Positions 51,601-63,550 of a stretch of 64,000 nt of DNA are shown in pieces. Position 1 is the stretch's first letter; every line of letters starts with the position of its first letter. The stretch lies in assembly GCF_041146795.1 (NCBI RefSeq), contig NC_135170.1, positions 19,834,033 to 19,898,032 of the forward strand, written 5' to 3'. This DNA is from Maylandia zebra. Taxonomy: Eukaryota > Chordata > Actinopteri > Cichliformes > Cichlidae. The notes beneath the pieces were generated by a model. It was not told the DNA's origin. It searched no databases and saw nothing but the letters and a program-made list of their open reading frames with translations. The translations under genes and the position numbers were made by a program.

Positions 51601-54600
51601 GAAAAATATGCTTTCAAACTATTTAGAAAATAAGCTAACACTAACACTCATGGCCCTTTAATTGTTTGGGTTTTTTTCGCTCCTCTTTTTTGGTCAGAAG
51701 ATTACACTGAAGCTTAACAGGAAACCCAAATGGCAAAACATGAGTAAGGCTCCAGAGCAGCACAGTCATACCATATGGACACTAATCCAATTAGTGACAA
51801 AGCCACCCCAGACCCAAATCTCTCTAGCCCCACCAATCTACCATGCTCATCACAATACTCATTTTCTCAGATTTCTCAGATTCACTGATAAAACATCAGC
51901 TTGATTAGAGGCTCAAATAACACAAGACAAGAAAAAAAAAATCATTGGGAACTAAACAGGAAACATCACTAAATCCGTTTGAGCGTCTGCAACAGACCCA
52001 GAAACGAAGTGGAACGCTTCCAGGCAGACAACCTGAATGCCAAAACTCACAAAACCCTGCAGCGCCTGCACTCTCCTTTAGCAGAAAGAGCTTTAAAAAT
52101 CCTGTGTTGGCCCACTGTGGGGAGGCAGGCTGTGCTAGCTCAAGCCACATAAGGTAACAGCTATAAACCCCGAGGGCCAGGGAGGGGACAGACCGTCTTT
52201 GTCATGAGGAGAACAACGGAAAGCAAAGAAGAAGAGGAGTGGCCATTGTTGTTAATAGAGTGAAGTGATTCAGCACTCAACAAGCGCGTCTTCATTACCG
52301 GCTCCACATTAAGGAGTCTGATAAATTCTCTGGACAGTCAAGAAATATGAAACGGAAGAGGATTTAAGTAGATTGATGGACCAGAGAGATGCATTATGTT
52401 GTCATTGCTATAGGCTTCTACTTAACCTTATAGATCTCCTGGGTCTATGGCATAAATATATTATAACGCTGAGCCTACTGAGCTTTGAGACAGCAACAGC
52501 AATCATGCGGCTGATGGTAGTTTCGTTTTCCCCCTCTTATTTCATGTAAGCACTCATGTGGTCAGAAGCTGAGGTTACTTGCACATACCCACAGCTTTGG
52601 TATCTTTAAACCTTAAATTAAATTTTACTTGCCATACATTTTCTTATTTTCTCACATAAACATGACCATAATGAGGTCAGTAGTTTTTTTTTTTTTTTCT
52701 TCAACTCTTGGCTCTTTATGACTTCAAAGAAAGCCAACATACCTAATATGGTCATCTCAGACACATGGCTCTGGCTGTGGGCCAAGAAGCCTCACCTGCC
52801 ATTTGTAAGTTCCAACCAATCAGAACAAAGGCAGCTTAAAGGAAACGAGGAAGGAACTAACAGAACTTTCAGACAGTGGATGACCCCAGAGGCTTCAACG
52901 AACCCCAATACAAGTTAAATAATGATCATTTCTCTTGTATAACCCCAATAATAATAAGAATTAGAATAATGAATATTGCTGAATGTTAGAAAAATAGGTC
53001 CCCTTTAAAATCCTAGGGAACATCCTGGCTGAACAACAACCTGCTTCTATGTCAGTAAAACAGAATACAAGACAAATCTTTAAAAGAAAACCATCAAAGT
53101 ATAGTTAAAACAAAAATAAGTTACATTTTTAAAAAAAAAAAAAAACAAGTTTAATTTTTTTTCTTACATTTGCCACTTAGTAAAAAGACACACCATGAAA
53201 GTGAGGAATCAGATTCAGGCATTAAAGGACTACCTTGGGAAAACCCCCACCGCCCTCCCACCTCCTAGTTTTAGCCATGAGGACAGCGCTCCATTTATTT
53301 TGTTTTCTGAAAACTGTGGCGCCACCATCTCTTGTTTAAAGTAACGCTTATAGCAGCTAATCCATGCTTGTTTTCTGTGCTCTTATTTTGTCAAATGTTT
53401 CTAAGGTCGTTTGAGACTGTGCTATCATAGCTAAACTTATAAATTGCCCAAAGGCAAAAAATACTTTACAAAGTGGCTCTTGATGGTTGAGACATGAAAA
53501 GGTGTATTTGATCTTAACAAAACAAAAAAAACAAAAAAAAATGTACACAGGGCTGCACGCCAAAGCAAACAATGAAACCCGTTCATCTGCAGCATGGGTT
53601 CAAACACAGGCCACATAATAGATCGCACAATGCTTATAAGGCTTTAGATTGTTATTAACCTTGGTCATTCAAGCAGAACTTTATATCCTCCTCATCCAGT
53701 TGCATCCGTTAAAGTGGGACAGCTGTGGTAGGCTCTCCTCAACTTGACCCAGAGTGAAACAATGCAAGCAGGAAAAGGCTTTGCTGTAAGCAGCTGCTGG
53801 CTGCAGAGGTCAGAGGCTGATGTAACGATTTTAGGCCAAATTCTTCATCGTCCACACTCACCCAGAAAATCTGATACGCCATGTAAACAGTTTTCCACAA
53901 AGTGCCCAGTGTGAAAACATGTGATCTCAGGCTTGTGAGGCCCTGAGCTAAAAAGCAAATCTGCAGAAATGCCACAGAGCTCGAATTTTTTCCCCCTTTA
54001 TGCAATGTATTAAATCACTGACCAACTGGACCATCTTTAATTACAATCAGTGAAGCCAATGCATAATAAAAGATCCAAACCTTGCCTGGCACTGTCAGGC
54101 CACATTAATATTTCACCTACTTCCTCTGGCTGTTTGCGGTGACCTTGAAAACTCACAGTGCCACTCACAGGTCTCGTGGCCCCGGCTGCATTTTTCTGCG
54201 TCTTCTTGCACACTCAAAATAAGATGTCCTCTGTGGCTGCAGAGGGCCGCTAATTTCACCCACTGACACATTTTTAACTGACGCATTTCTTTCCATAGAG
54301 GACTGATCCTCAGCCCCATTTAACAAACCCTCACTTTGAATTACCCTTACGTAGTACTCTGGGGATTTTTCTCTTTTTCTGTGCTATTACTCTTGTGGGA
54401 TGCTCTTTCTGACAACCCAAACGGAAAAATTTGGGATCTCTATCTGTTCCTAGCTTAAGTTAGAACAATTACTTCCATGGTGTGTGGGGTTTTTTGGTTT
54501 TTTTTGCTTACTTAAGGCTTCTGGTAGATCTGTCTGCTTTTGCAAGATAGAACTTGCTCTTCGTGTGTGTTTATACAAGCTCCCTGATGTAAAACCACAG

Positions 54601-57361
54601 TTTCGTGTAAATCAAACCTGTAAACCTTGATTTCAGCTCAGATACAGTCACATGGAAATTCCATCAATCAAGAAATAAATGTTAGAGTGAATTACTAGGT
54701 GGATTGTTCCTCCGATGAGCGTGAGGGTCATCAGGTTCTGCAAAGATGCTGGAGGCCATCTTGTTCTTGCGCTGGGGCGTTGTGTTGTCATCTGTGCCAA
54801 AGGAGAAGCTGGAGTCCCCACCCGGCGGTCGTAGTACCCTTAGAAGCAACAAAATGACAATTTTGACGTCAGCTGGAATGACACCCCGTCTACCATGCTC
54901 CTATCTCCCTCCCCCCCCCGCCGCTCCATAACCTCTCGCTTCAAACTGCAACACAAGGCCTTCACGTCACACACCACTGATCAGATGCACAGCGCAAAAA
55001 TAGGAAAAAAAAGAAAAAAGAAGATAAAATCAATAGTGAAATAAAACATGAGGTAGCCCCAAGCTACATGCAACCTTCTCTCTACTCCACCCTAAATCTT
55101 TTATAAACATACCACACAAGAAAGAAAGGAAAAAAAAAAAACAAAAAAAACATGAGATACCAGCAAGGTCCCCCCCACTCTCTAAGCCCCGGCTGTCAGC
55201 CTGTCAGACAGACAGTCCCAATCTCTGCCCTGCAGCTGACTCCAGTCGCATATAATCACAGAGTTAGCTGGCTAGCTGCTGCCTCTCTTCAGCGCAGATT
55301 CCTTTGCAGTGACATATGAGGGCTTGTGTCTGCTTCTAGGGGGAATAATTACACAATTATCGCATTTATTCATCAAATCTGACGTTTATTTTGGTCACAA
55401 TCGCACAATGGAAGTGAAAGGTCTGAGGTTTACGCTAAATATAGGTCATGTAATATTGGGACTGTTCTAGAACAGCACAGAAAGCCAGGATCCAGATACA
55501 CAGATGACAAACAAAGCCTACTTTCCACAGACTTTCTTCCACCATGAACCAAACAAAAGGAATTCAACAGCGAGTAGGGAAACCCTTTTTCTCCTCGCTG
55601 TGCTCAAGGGCAGCTGGGGTGGACGACAGACACCGAGGTGCTTGCAGAGCCACTGCTGGACCCCTCCCTCTTTTTTTTTCTTTTCTTTCCACCATCAAAC
55701 TCTCCTCTCCTGGAGCCCCCTAAAGTCACCAGCTGACACACCGAGCAGCTGTCCGAGGGCCAGGCAGGCAGATGGGAGTAAAAAAAAAAAACAACTCTGC
55801 TCTTGAAGCACAGCTACAAAGAAAGCAACCAAGACGAGGGGGAAAAAAAACCAAACATCTCACACAGCCCAATATACAACAACGTGAATTTGCACATTTA
55901 ATTCTTGGCTGTGACAACATATAATGCCTAAACCAGACTTCACCTCCCGGCCAGAGAGGATGAGCTCATGCTTTCCACATACACACACAGATTGCGACGG
56001 TGGGGGAAAGCTTTGAGCTGGCTGGCAGCAGACCCCACCCTAGAATGAACCTGCAAATAACATGAGTGAAATGGCAGTCATGTTTGGAAGCCTTAGGCCA
56101 CTTTAAGGCAGGTGAAGCTGGGTAGGATACTGCTAAGGTCCAGAGCCAAAGATGGCATGTCTGATAAGGCAGGATAGGAGGCCTTTGATTTTAGCCTAAT
56201 TCAAGCTGCTGCTCTACTGATCTACTTGGTCGTCCAGAAGCAGAAATGACCAGCAGCTCGCTAAAGGGGGCTTTAAGGGGGAAAAGGCAGAAGAGCTAAG
56301 GAAAGATTTACAGGCTTAGCTAGCTCAGAGCCCCCACCCAAGCCCCCTGCATCATCCGAAAGCAGCATGCGGACTGACCGACATTTGACATGCTCACTCA
56401 GACTCAGCAAGGGCTAACAGTGGCAGTATAAAAATCTCTAGCACGCCCTGAAATCATGCCTCGTTATAAAGGCGGCCATAATTTTAAGGTTTGCACTCTT
56501 CCCTGTAAGAAAAAAGGAAAAAAGGGAGGAATGCACGAAGCCGACATATCATCACTTACAGGAAAAGACTCAGCGCATGCTTGGAGGATGACTCTTAAAC
56601 TGAGTGTAAAACCGGGCATCAGGCTCGCGACCCCGCTTAATGAGTTTCCCTAAAACTTCCTTGAACCAAAATTCAAGAGATGATGACATAAGCAGACCGC
56701 GGTCTAGTCTGGGACCTTTCCTGTAATCAATCAAATGGACTCTATCGTTTCTTTTCTTTCTTTCTTTCTTTTTGTTTTGTTAGATAAAATGCAACAAAAA
56801 AAAAAGAACAAGTTAACAAGACGTTAACAACTCCAAGAGCAGCACACTCACAACTCTTTCCTTCCATAGTAGGAAGGAAAGAAAAAAAGTGGTGACTTGA
56901 ACTATTAAAAAAAGTTATTTCGCAGTCTAGAGCAGCCAGCGGGGAGCTGACGTTAGGCTTAGGCAGCTTTGTCCACTTCTCCTTAAACAGAAATGTGGAA
57001 AAGATCCTGTCGAGCAGTTTGTTTCCGAAACCCAGGCATGCTAACCTCACTAACTTCGTGTAGCTAAAGGGTATGGTGCATCAGACACCCAATAAGATTA
57101 TCTTAATTAGCTAGATTATGTGACAGTTTAGCTAAATCCAGAAAAATCCCTCGCCAACCACCACCGGGCTAACACAGCCTGTGATATTCTGTAGCAAGCT
57201 GTCTTTGAGCAAAAACGAATAAAAGAGGCGTTTGCTAGCTGAGAGGCTTTGCCCGCATCCTACTTCTTTTGTTCCTCCGTGAAAAGGCTTTCGGCTCCTT
57301 TTTACCTGGAACTACTTTTAGCACCAGGCTCCACTCCTTGAAAGGTGGTTGTCGTCGTCAT
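48526..57361 (-). CDS. jpt1: JPT1 / HN1 (Jupiter microtubule-associated homolog 1)
   Basis: Five coding exons (57306-57361, 54696-54838, 51429-51577, 50506-50536, 48526-48677) join in frame to 176 aa; the human protein is 154. The start [13 protein letters not shown] matches human MTTTTTFKGVDPN, exon 2 supplies [10 protein letters not shown] and [10 protein letters not shown] (human VLRPPGGGSN, RKNKMASNIF), and the end [14 protein letters not shown] matches human [17 protein letters not shown]1 is a small, largely disordered protein of the Jupiter/HN1 family, linked in mammals to microtubules and to GSK3B/beta-catenin and androgen-receptor control. The middle (exons 3-5) is diverged and holds a Q/E-rich stretch. 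One site to check is the exon 2 donor (CCACCTA then gtaatt), which is weaker than the others but is the only one that keeps frame. SUMO2 lies upstream in the same orientation, as in human 17q25.1. Confidence 0.93.
50506..50536 (-). CDS. jpt1: JPT1 exon 4 (31-nt microexon)
   Basis: 31 nt between a tgcag acceptor and a gtaagt donor, encoding [10 protein letters not shown] plus one base. It keeps frame with exons 3 and 5. Confidence 0.78.
51429..51577 (-). CDS. jpt1: JPT1 exon 3
   Basis: 149 nt, acceptor tgcctag, donor gtacca, phase 0 exit. It encodes [20 protein letters not shown] through LVWNQRRE. It is little conserved with human, and its place rests on frame and splice sites. Confidence 0.78.
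54696..54838 (-). CDS. jpt1: JPT1 exon 2
   Basis: 143 nt. It completes R and continues [18 protein letters not shown], then the conserved [10 protein letters not shown] box and RRNNPP. Acceptor ttctaag, donor gtaatt. Confidence 0.9.
57306..57361 (-). CDS. jpt1: JPT1 exon 1
   Basis: 56 nt from ATG, encoding [18 protein letters not shown] plus two bases of the next codon; donor gtaaaa. The upstream DNA (57362 to about 57700) is the likely promoter. Confidence 0.92.
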
Positions 57362-57789
57362 CTTTTTTGGAGTATTTCGATGTCTGGCAGTAAGAAACAG
57401 TCAATTAAAAAAGTAATGGTGGGGGGGGATAAATCCTCCTCCTTGCCCGCAGGGATGCGACGGGATGTAGACTCCACCCGACACTGAAAAACATAACGAA
57501 GAACAGATCCGCTGGTTCTGCGGTGCCAGCCCACCAGACCCAACCCACCAGTATTAGACACGTTGTGATTGGACAGAACGGTACAGAACTCGCCTCTCAT
57601 TGGACAGAACTTTAGCAGTCGGATATCTTGTTGGTGGCAGGTCTCGGGTTCCTGTGAGGGATCGGACAGAAAAGACCACAACCCCGAGGGCTCTTTCCCC
57701 CCCGTTTTCATTTAATAGCGCTGATTGCGGCAATCTGCAAAATTATTTTAAAGAATAAAGTTAGAAAATTGGTATACTTTAAAACTTCT

Positions 57790-58480
57790 TTCTTAACTTC
57801 CAAGCCACAAAGGCTCCTCTCACATTTGCCAAAAACATCTCAAGATTTGAGAACATATCCTCTGGACTGATGGAGGTTTTTGAAGATAAAACTAACACGT
57901 TTTTGTTTTTTGTTTTTTAAAATAACATCTACCAACAATGGTGGCTGCTTTGCTGCTTTAACCCTTTCACGCATAGTGGTCACCACAGTGAACAGGTATT
58001 CAAAGGCTGTTTTCTTGTATTTTTGTCAGTGTTGATGGTATGTTTGCACATAAACCACCTCATTGCGCACTGATGTGTCACTCCATACCAAACTCATAAG
58101 TCAAAACCTGTTGTCCACCTAAGTGGACGTGTAACAAACTCTTTGAAAAGTACATGTTTAAAAAATGAAGTTCAAAAAACTTTTTTTTTTCATGCCTAAA
58201 GATGAATAAAAATCCTTATGAAAAAAAATCTGCTCTACCAGAAAATCCTGCAAAACCATCAGTTTGTGCCATGAAACTCGTTTTGTTTTGGACAATGTAA
58301 ACGCACCAGCAAGTCCTCCTCTGAATAGCTTAAAAACACAAAATGAAGGTTTTGGTGTGGGCTAGTCAAAGTCGATCGCTACTTTATGCAAATATTTGAT
58401 TGCAGTTCTTGTCGTCACTGGTGGCTCAACCGTTTATTAGGTGTAGGGGTCAATTACTTCTTCACACAGGGCAGTAAAGG
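57790..58480 (+). mobile_element. Decayed Tc1-like copy carrying a nested repeat
   Basis: The plus strand starts with 'aaaggctcctctcacatttg' and ends near 'cttcacacaggg', the core and right end of the family at 27258. A second repeat (57955-58210) interrupts it. The 5' half of the element is missing. Confidence 0.65.
57955..58210. repeat. Nested MITE-like repeat
   Basis: Begins 'taaccctttcacgcatagtgg' and carries 'ccacctaagtggac' near 58116, a pattern I recognise as a common fish short repeat. It sits inside the decayed Tc1 copy, so it inserted later. Limits are approximate. Confidence 0.45.
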
Positions 58481-59268
58481 TTTGGATAACTTTGTTCTCA
58501 TAATGAAAGAAATAATTTTTAAAAAATCTGAATGATTTGAAACATTTAAGTGCAACAAACATGCAGAACACACACACACAATTATATTGTTAAATAATAG
58601 AAAAATATGATGAAAGTTTGGAAAAAGACAATAGCTTTATTTCAACAAGCATCTTAATAGACAATACAGATGTTTATTTTGCTGGAACATCTCTTAGGGC
58701 TTCCCAAAATTTGAAGTGGCCTAGCAAAAACGATTTCTCAGAACATTCCTCTACACATCCAGTACTATTTTTAAAAAATGTAAAAAATCAAATATGTTTT
58801 GTGAATATGACCGAACCCAAATGTCAGCATATCACGTGATCCCCATACTTGGCATATGGTTCACTAAGTGACAGCCAGTTCCAAAAATTGTACACTTTAA
58901 GAACAGATTTGCTGGCCACCGACCAAGATCAGCTGAGCAGATTTTGATCAATAAAGTCAGTTTTACTTAATGCTCACTCTATCACCAGTCCTAACAGTCT
59001 GGAAGGGAAGTCCTTAACACTTATCACAATACAGCATGGAAAAACAAAATCTGAACTCAGGGTGACGTGGATGTGGCTTATGTACAAAGACAGAAAAGTA
59101 AAAGGGGCGCGAATGAAAATATACAGCAGTTATGTGTAGCAGAGAAACGGGAAACTTCTTCTGCGTGGAATTCTGTTGAGACGAGCTGCGAAGAAGCAGG
59201 CGCTGTGTGCCTCAGAGGCCAGGAAAGTTGGTGGTGTCCAGGAAGAAAGTGGTGATGCACGTGGCCGA

Positions 59269-59331
59269 TTAAATCCGTCCGCCCGTCTGTTGTTGAAACA
59301 CATCGATCGTATCTTCATCTTCCATTTCCAA
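59269..59331 (-). CDS. sumo2: SUMO2 terminal coding exon
   Basis: 63 nt including TAA, encoding [20 protein letters not shown]. The di-glycine is the conjugation site after removal of RI. The acceptor on the minus strand is cttaacag. The 3' UTR probably runs to about 58.6 kb, where AATAAA-type signals occur (near 58636). Confidence 0.93.
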   Translation of the reverse strand: MEMEDEDTIDVFQQQTGGRI

Positions 59332-60183
59332 CTGTTAAGGGGGAAAAAAAAAACAAAAACATATAAGCCCATGAATTTCATAACGTTTGAGTAATTTATG
59401 CAAAAAGTGATATGAGGGAAAATATCTGTACTGCAAAGAGGAAAAGGAGGATGCTAATTTGTTGACCTAGAGGGTGACAGTATGCCCTGTACAAATGAAA
59501 AACTTCCCATTTGCATACACAAAATAGCACCACTGTGACAATAAAATGACGCACTGTATTTGGCTTTGAAGGCTGCACTGTGGACAAGGTTGGATGGCAC
59601 TGCAATAACATGCAAGTTGTGGTTACTCCAGCCACAAACTGCAGTGAATACAACTGGCATCTGCACAGCGACATATTCAAAAACAACTTAAAATTAGCTT
59701 GTTGTGACAACCCGAGGCTCCTCATGGCAGCACTGTGACTTTGAACGAACATCTTTCAGCCTGGAGAACCCCTTAATGCCCAGTTATTAAGAAATACTGT
59801 TATCACAAGCACTAATCATTCAAATTTCAAATTCAAATTTTTATTTGTCACGTACACAGTCATACACAGTACGATATGCAGTGAAATGCTTAGACAACTG
59901 CTCGTGACCTAAAGAAAAAAAAAAGGAAAGGGCTATGAATAAGATAGGAAATAAATATGAAAAATTAAAAAGTGTAAATTTAACTAGGAAGGAATAAAAT
60001 ATAAGAATATAAAATATAAAAAATGAAATAACTGTACAACACAAATTAGAATGAAGGGTAAATTTAACTGGGAAAGAATAAGATAAAATATATAAATTAA
60101 AGTTGAAAATAAAATAACTGTACAACAAAATACACAATACACAGTATAGAACTATATAAGAATGTATGAAGAAATATAAATAA

Positions 60184-60214
<31 letters not shown>

Positions 60215-62997
60215 TATATACATATACACACACACACAATATCATCATGGGAAGTGCATGAAGTATGTTTAACTTATTGACACGGCCTCACCTGTGCTGG
60301 TGTGTCTGTCTCGTTTATTGGCTGCCCGTCAAATCTGAACCTGATTTGCCTCATTGACAGTCCCTGAAAAGAGAAACGTGTAAAATCTTGTTGTTAATCT
60401 CATGTGAAGCTCTGTATAGGCTAACGTGTACAAAATAAAAATGCAGACAATAATATACTCATGCTAAAGATAAGGCAGCTGAGGTTTGAGAGACATAGAA
60501 AAAAAACATGTCTTGCTGTGAAGCAGAAATGAAGAAATAATGATAACCATCTGGTTCTGGCTGTACTTTAGAAAAAAAGAGCTGTATGACAAACATCTCT
60601 TTTACCCTGATGGGAGTCCAAGGAACAGATAACACCGTGATTGGGTTTCCATTCTTCCACAGAGTTGAACCCTTATTTGACTTTCAAATAAAAAGGATCT
60701 CAGACCTCGTGTTCTATTACATATTTCTTTTACTTTTGTGCACAGCTCTTTTAGAAAACCTTGGGAATTGCTTTTGTAGCAATGCAAACACAGCTGCAAT
60801 TAATAGAGAACCAGAGTGATGCTCAGTGCAGTGCTAATTCATACAAAAGTCAAAATTCCTGCATTCCATTACAGCAAGTAGCTTGGCAGAGAACAGCTTA
60901 AAATCTGAGCTAATCCATAACAGCAGGAGGAAAAGATTAGATGTCTTCTGCGATTACTGTGAAATCACAGATGACGATAAGGGAGGTTCATTTAAAGGAT
61001 GCAAGAACCACGTAAAATGTTAAAGCTATGCTATCAAGTAGGTATTTGCATTAAAGCTGTAGACCCTAACTGCATTTGAGGAGGAAGAGAAGAACTGCAA
61101 CGGAAACTTTTTCAAGGAAAAGTGAAACAACAGCCGTGATGAGTTACTGTCTGATGGATGGATGGACGGATCGTTTAGCACGTGATGTGTCTGTTAAATG
61201 TGATTAAAGTATTTGAGACTCGAGGACAGCTAAGTATGTTCTCTGTCCAACACACATACATTTGGCCTAACAGTAAATTTCTACAAACAAGTGGAATATT
61301 CGATTTAACTAACAAGAACACCCCATGATTCAAGCTTGTAGAACCAACTAAATCATATTCTGTATAACTTTTATCAGTATTTACCAGGTGACTGAGGCTT
61401 GCAAGCATTTGTTTATCCTGCCACAGCATTTAAACCAGGCTGAGGTCTGGACTTTGAGTGGGTCATTGCAACACCTTGAGTCTTTTCTTTTTCAGTCATT
61501 CTGTTGTACAGTTGCTGACGTGCTTGGGATCACTGTCCTGTTGCGGGATTTAATTTTGGCCAAGCTTTAGCTGTCAGACAAACGGCCTGTGGCTCTGTGG
61601 CTTAAAAACAAACCCAAATCATGACCCCTCCACCTCCGTGCTTAATAGTTGGTATCAGGTGTTTGTACCGATATGCTGTGTTCGGTTCTCACCAAACGTC
61701 TCTGTTCATTACGGCCAAAAACCTCTTCTTTGCTCTCCTCTGTCCAAAGGACATTGTTCTACATGTGTTGTTGTTTGTGCAGAAGCAACTTTGCAAATTG
61801 AAGCTGTGCTGCGTTGTTCTTTTTAGAACCTGGTAACCCTTCCAAACAAGTCACACTTGTTCAGTCTTTTTCTAACATTTAACATCCTAACTGAGGCTCT
61901 TGGGTCATTTTGCTATTTCTCTCAGGACTGCAAGGTTTGACCTTGACCTGAACTTGCCTGTAGATCCACTTCTGGGATTGTGGCATTGTGTTACCACACA
62001 GCTGAATACTCCAGATCTACAACCTACAAATTTCTGCTTGTATAGAGGTGCTCACACGCGCTGATAATCAGTTAATCAAATACAAGTTGATTAGTAACAC
62101 CTGGCTGCTACTTGTCCCCTTGATCCCTATTGAAGTAGTAAAGGTGTACTTAGTTTTCCAGAGGATCGCACAGAGTCCTATGAAAACCTTTTTAAAATGC
62201 CTGCATATATTTTATGGTAAATGGGATTTTTAAGATGCCCTGGCATAACTGCTTGTTTTGGCATCTAGAATACAAACATATAATCTGCAGTCATTACATG
62301 CATGTGTGAAAAGTGTCAAAGAATTGAAAGTAAATGGTTTAATTGTATCCTATTCGGTTGTAAAACACGATTAACTGTGTGCAAACTTCAAAGTCTGGCC
62401 TCTAAAACATTAAGTAACTCCAGTAATGATTTCCTTATGATGTTAAAACAGCATAACCTGTAAGCACTTGCAAGCCTTGCTCCACAGAGGGTAGGCAACT
62501 CTCCCAGTAGATGTAATTTTATACACCCGTCTCTTTTTGTAAATGGTGTGCAGCGATGCAGGGAAAAGGTCAATTAAAAGAAAGCAGGATTATTGTTAAT
62601 AACATCTAAACATGTTATTTAGAATACAATCCAACAGCTAACTATCAATTACATCAAGTGTATATATGATTAGCAGCAGAGGTGTACAGAGGAACACTCG
62701 ACAGATATTTCTGGGGAAATAATACTTCAAGTCGAGTTCCCCTCATGTGGTGAGAACAGAAAATAACAAGAAGTCTATTTAACTGTAGCTACACTCTGCT
62801 TATAAAGATCTATGCCCACTCAGGAAATGATCAGTGTTAGTGTAATGCCTCAGGGCCATAATCACCTGTCTCTCGCAGTAGGCCTTCATGAGTTTGATGA
62901 GCGGTGTGTGTCTTTTGATCTTGAACTGCACTACAGATCCATCCTGACCCGCTACCTTCAGGTTTATGTGTTCATTGTTTTCTGTCTTCACTGATTC
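59269..62997 (-). CDS. sumo2: SUMO2 (small ubiquitin-like modifier), 5' end missing
   Basis: Three coding exons (62866-62997, 60292-60363, 59269-59331) join in phase 0 to 88 aa. With the usual seven-residue first exon, which lies beyond the right edge, the total is about 95 aa, the same as human SUMO2. The ubiquitin-like beta-grasp fold, the SIM-binding strand ([12 protein letters not shown]) and QQTGG are present. The protein is attached to lysines of target proteins through the E1 SAE1/UBA2, UBC9 and E3 ligases, and SENP proteases mature the C-terminus after GG. The acceptor lysine for poly-SUMO chains lies in VKTE near the start. SUMO2 rather than SUMO3 is chosen because JPT1 is the direct neighbour, as in human. 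Two oddities are I for the usual S in HTPLSKL and the tail RI after GG. Confidence 0.93.
59820..60245. repeat. Dispersed repeat with (TA)n/(CA)n tail in a SUMO2 intron
   Basis: Starts with 'aaatttttatttgtcacgta' and 'cagtgaaatgctta', a widespread percomorph repeat head. It continues with degenerate tandem A-rich units ('aaatataaaa' forms) and ends in (TA)n plus (CA)n at about 60183-60238. Confidence 0.6.
60292..60363 (-). CDS. sumo2: SUMO2 coding exon 3
   Basis: 72 nt, 24 codons, [20 protein letters not shown] then TPAQ, identical to the human residues. Acceptor tttcag, donor gtgagg. Confidence 0.94.
61388..62240. mobile_element. DNA-transposon-derived repeat in a SUMO2 intron
   Basis: Same family as 32280-33130 by ordered short matches ('gaggtctgga', 'agtcattctg', 'aaatcatgacccctcc'). 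It resembles antisense Tc1/mariner transposase DNA ('cttgggatcactgtcctgtt' near 61525). No intact ends or frame. Confidence 0.45.
62866..62997 (-). CDS. sumo2: SUMO2 coding exon 2
   Basis: 132 nt, 44 codons, [20 protein letters not shown] to KAYCERQ. Acceptor ccctcag, donor gtgatt. Confidence 0.93.
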
Positions 62998-62999
62998 CT

Positions 63000-63550
63000 G
63001 AGGGATAGAAGCACAGATAGAAACACAGTGAAGGAACAAAAGAAATGACTTTGACTAACCAGAACAACACAGTAGTTACAGGTTTGCAGGGGGAAAGCTC
63101 TGCACGGTATTTTCTGTTATTATTACATGCGTAATTTCAGTCCCTTTAGTGCCTCCGGTGGCCTTTTAATTTTGCAGTAGCGTGATGAAATAATGAATTC
63201 AGACTTAAACAGCTCACCAGGTGGCTAGGGAAGGATATTGGCAAGAGCTTATTAATATCCATGACATTATCAGTTGTGCTAATTCTTTATTGATTCTTGA
63301 TCAATTTTCTTTGGGAGGAAAAAAGCAGGCAAATGTCAGTATCAACCCAGCCGTGTCATTATCGCCAAAACAGAGTAGGAAAAGACTGAGCAGCACAAAA
63401 GCAGCACTGCTATGAGTTTGACTTCACTTTCGCAATGTGTAACTGCCAGAAAGATATGTCAGCATCCATAAAAGGAAGGTTGATGAGCCCAAAGGTGTAA
63501 AATTCCCAGGACTTTTGCGAATTTGCATATTTTGAAATTGTTTAGATATA
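63000..63550. other. SUMO2 intron 1, visible part
   Basis: No coding exon was found. The SUMO2 first exon (about seven codons) was searched for between 63000 and 64000 and is not present, so it must lie further right. Confidence 0.6.

Larger units (their letters stand above)
50537..57305. other. JPT1 introns 1-3 (between exons 1 and 4)
   Basis: Outside the exons listed above, these introns show only homopolymer and short CT/A-rich runs (for example poly-T near 52685, poly-A near 53135, poly-C near 54910). I see no transposon with intact ends and no second gene. Confidence 0.55.
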
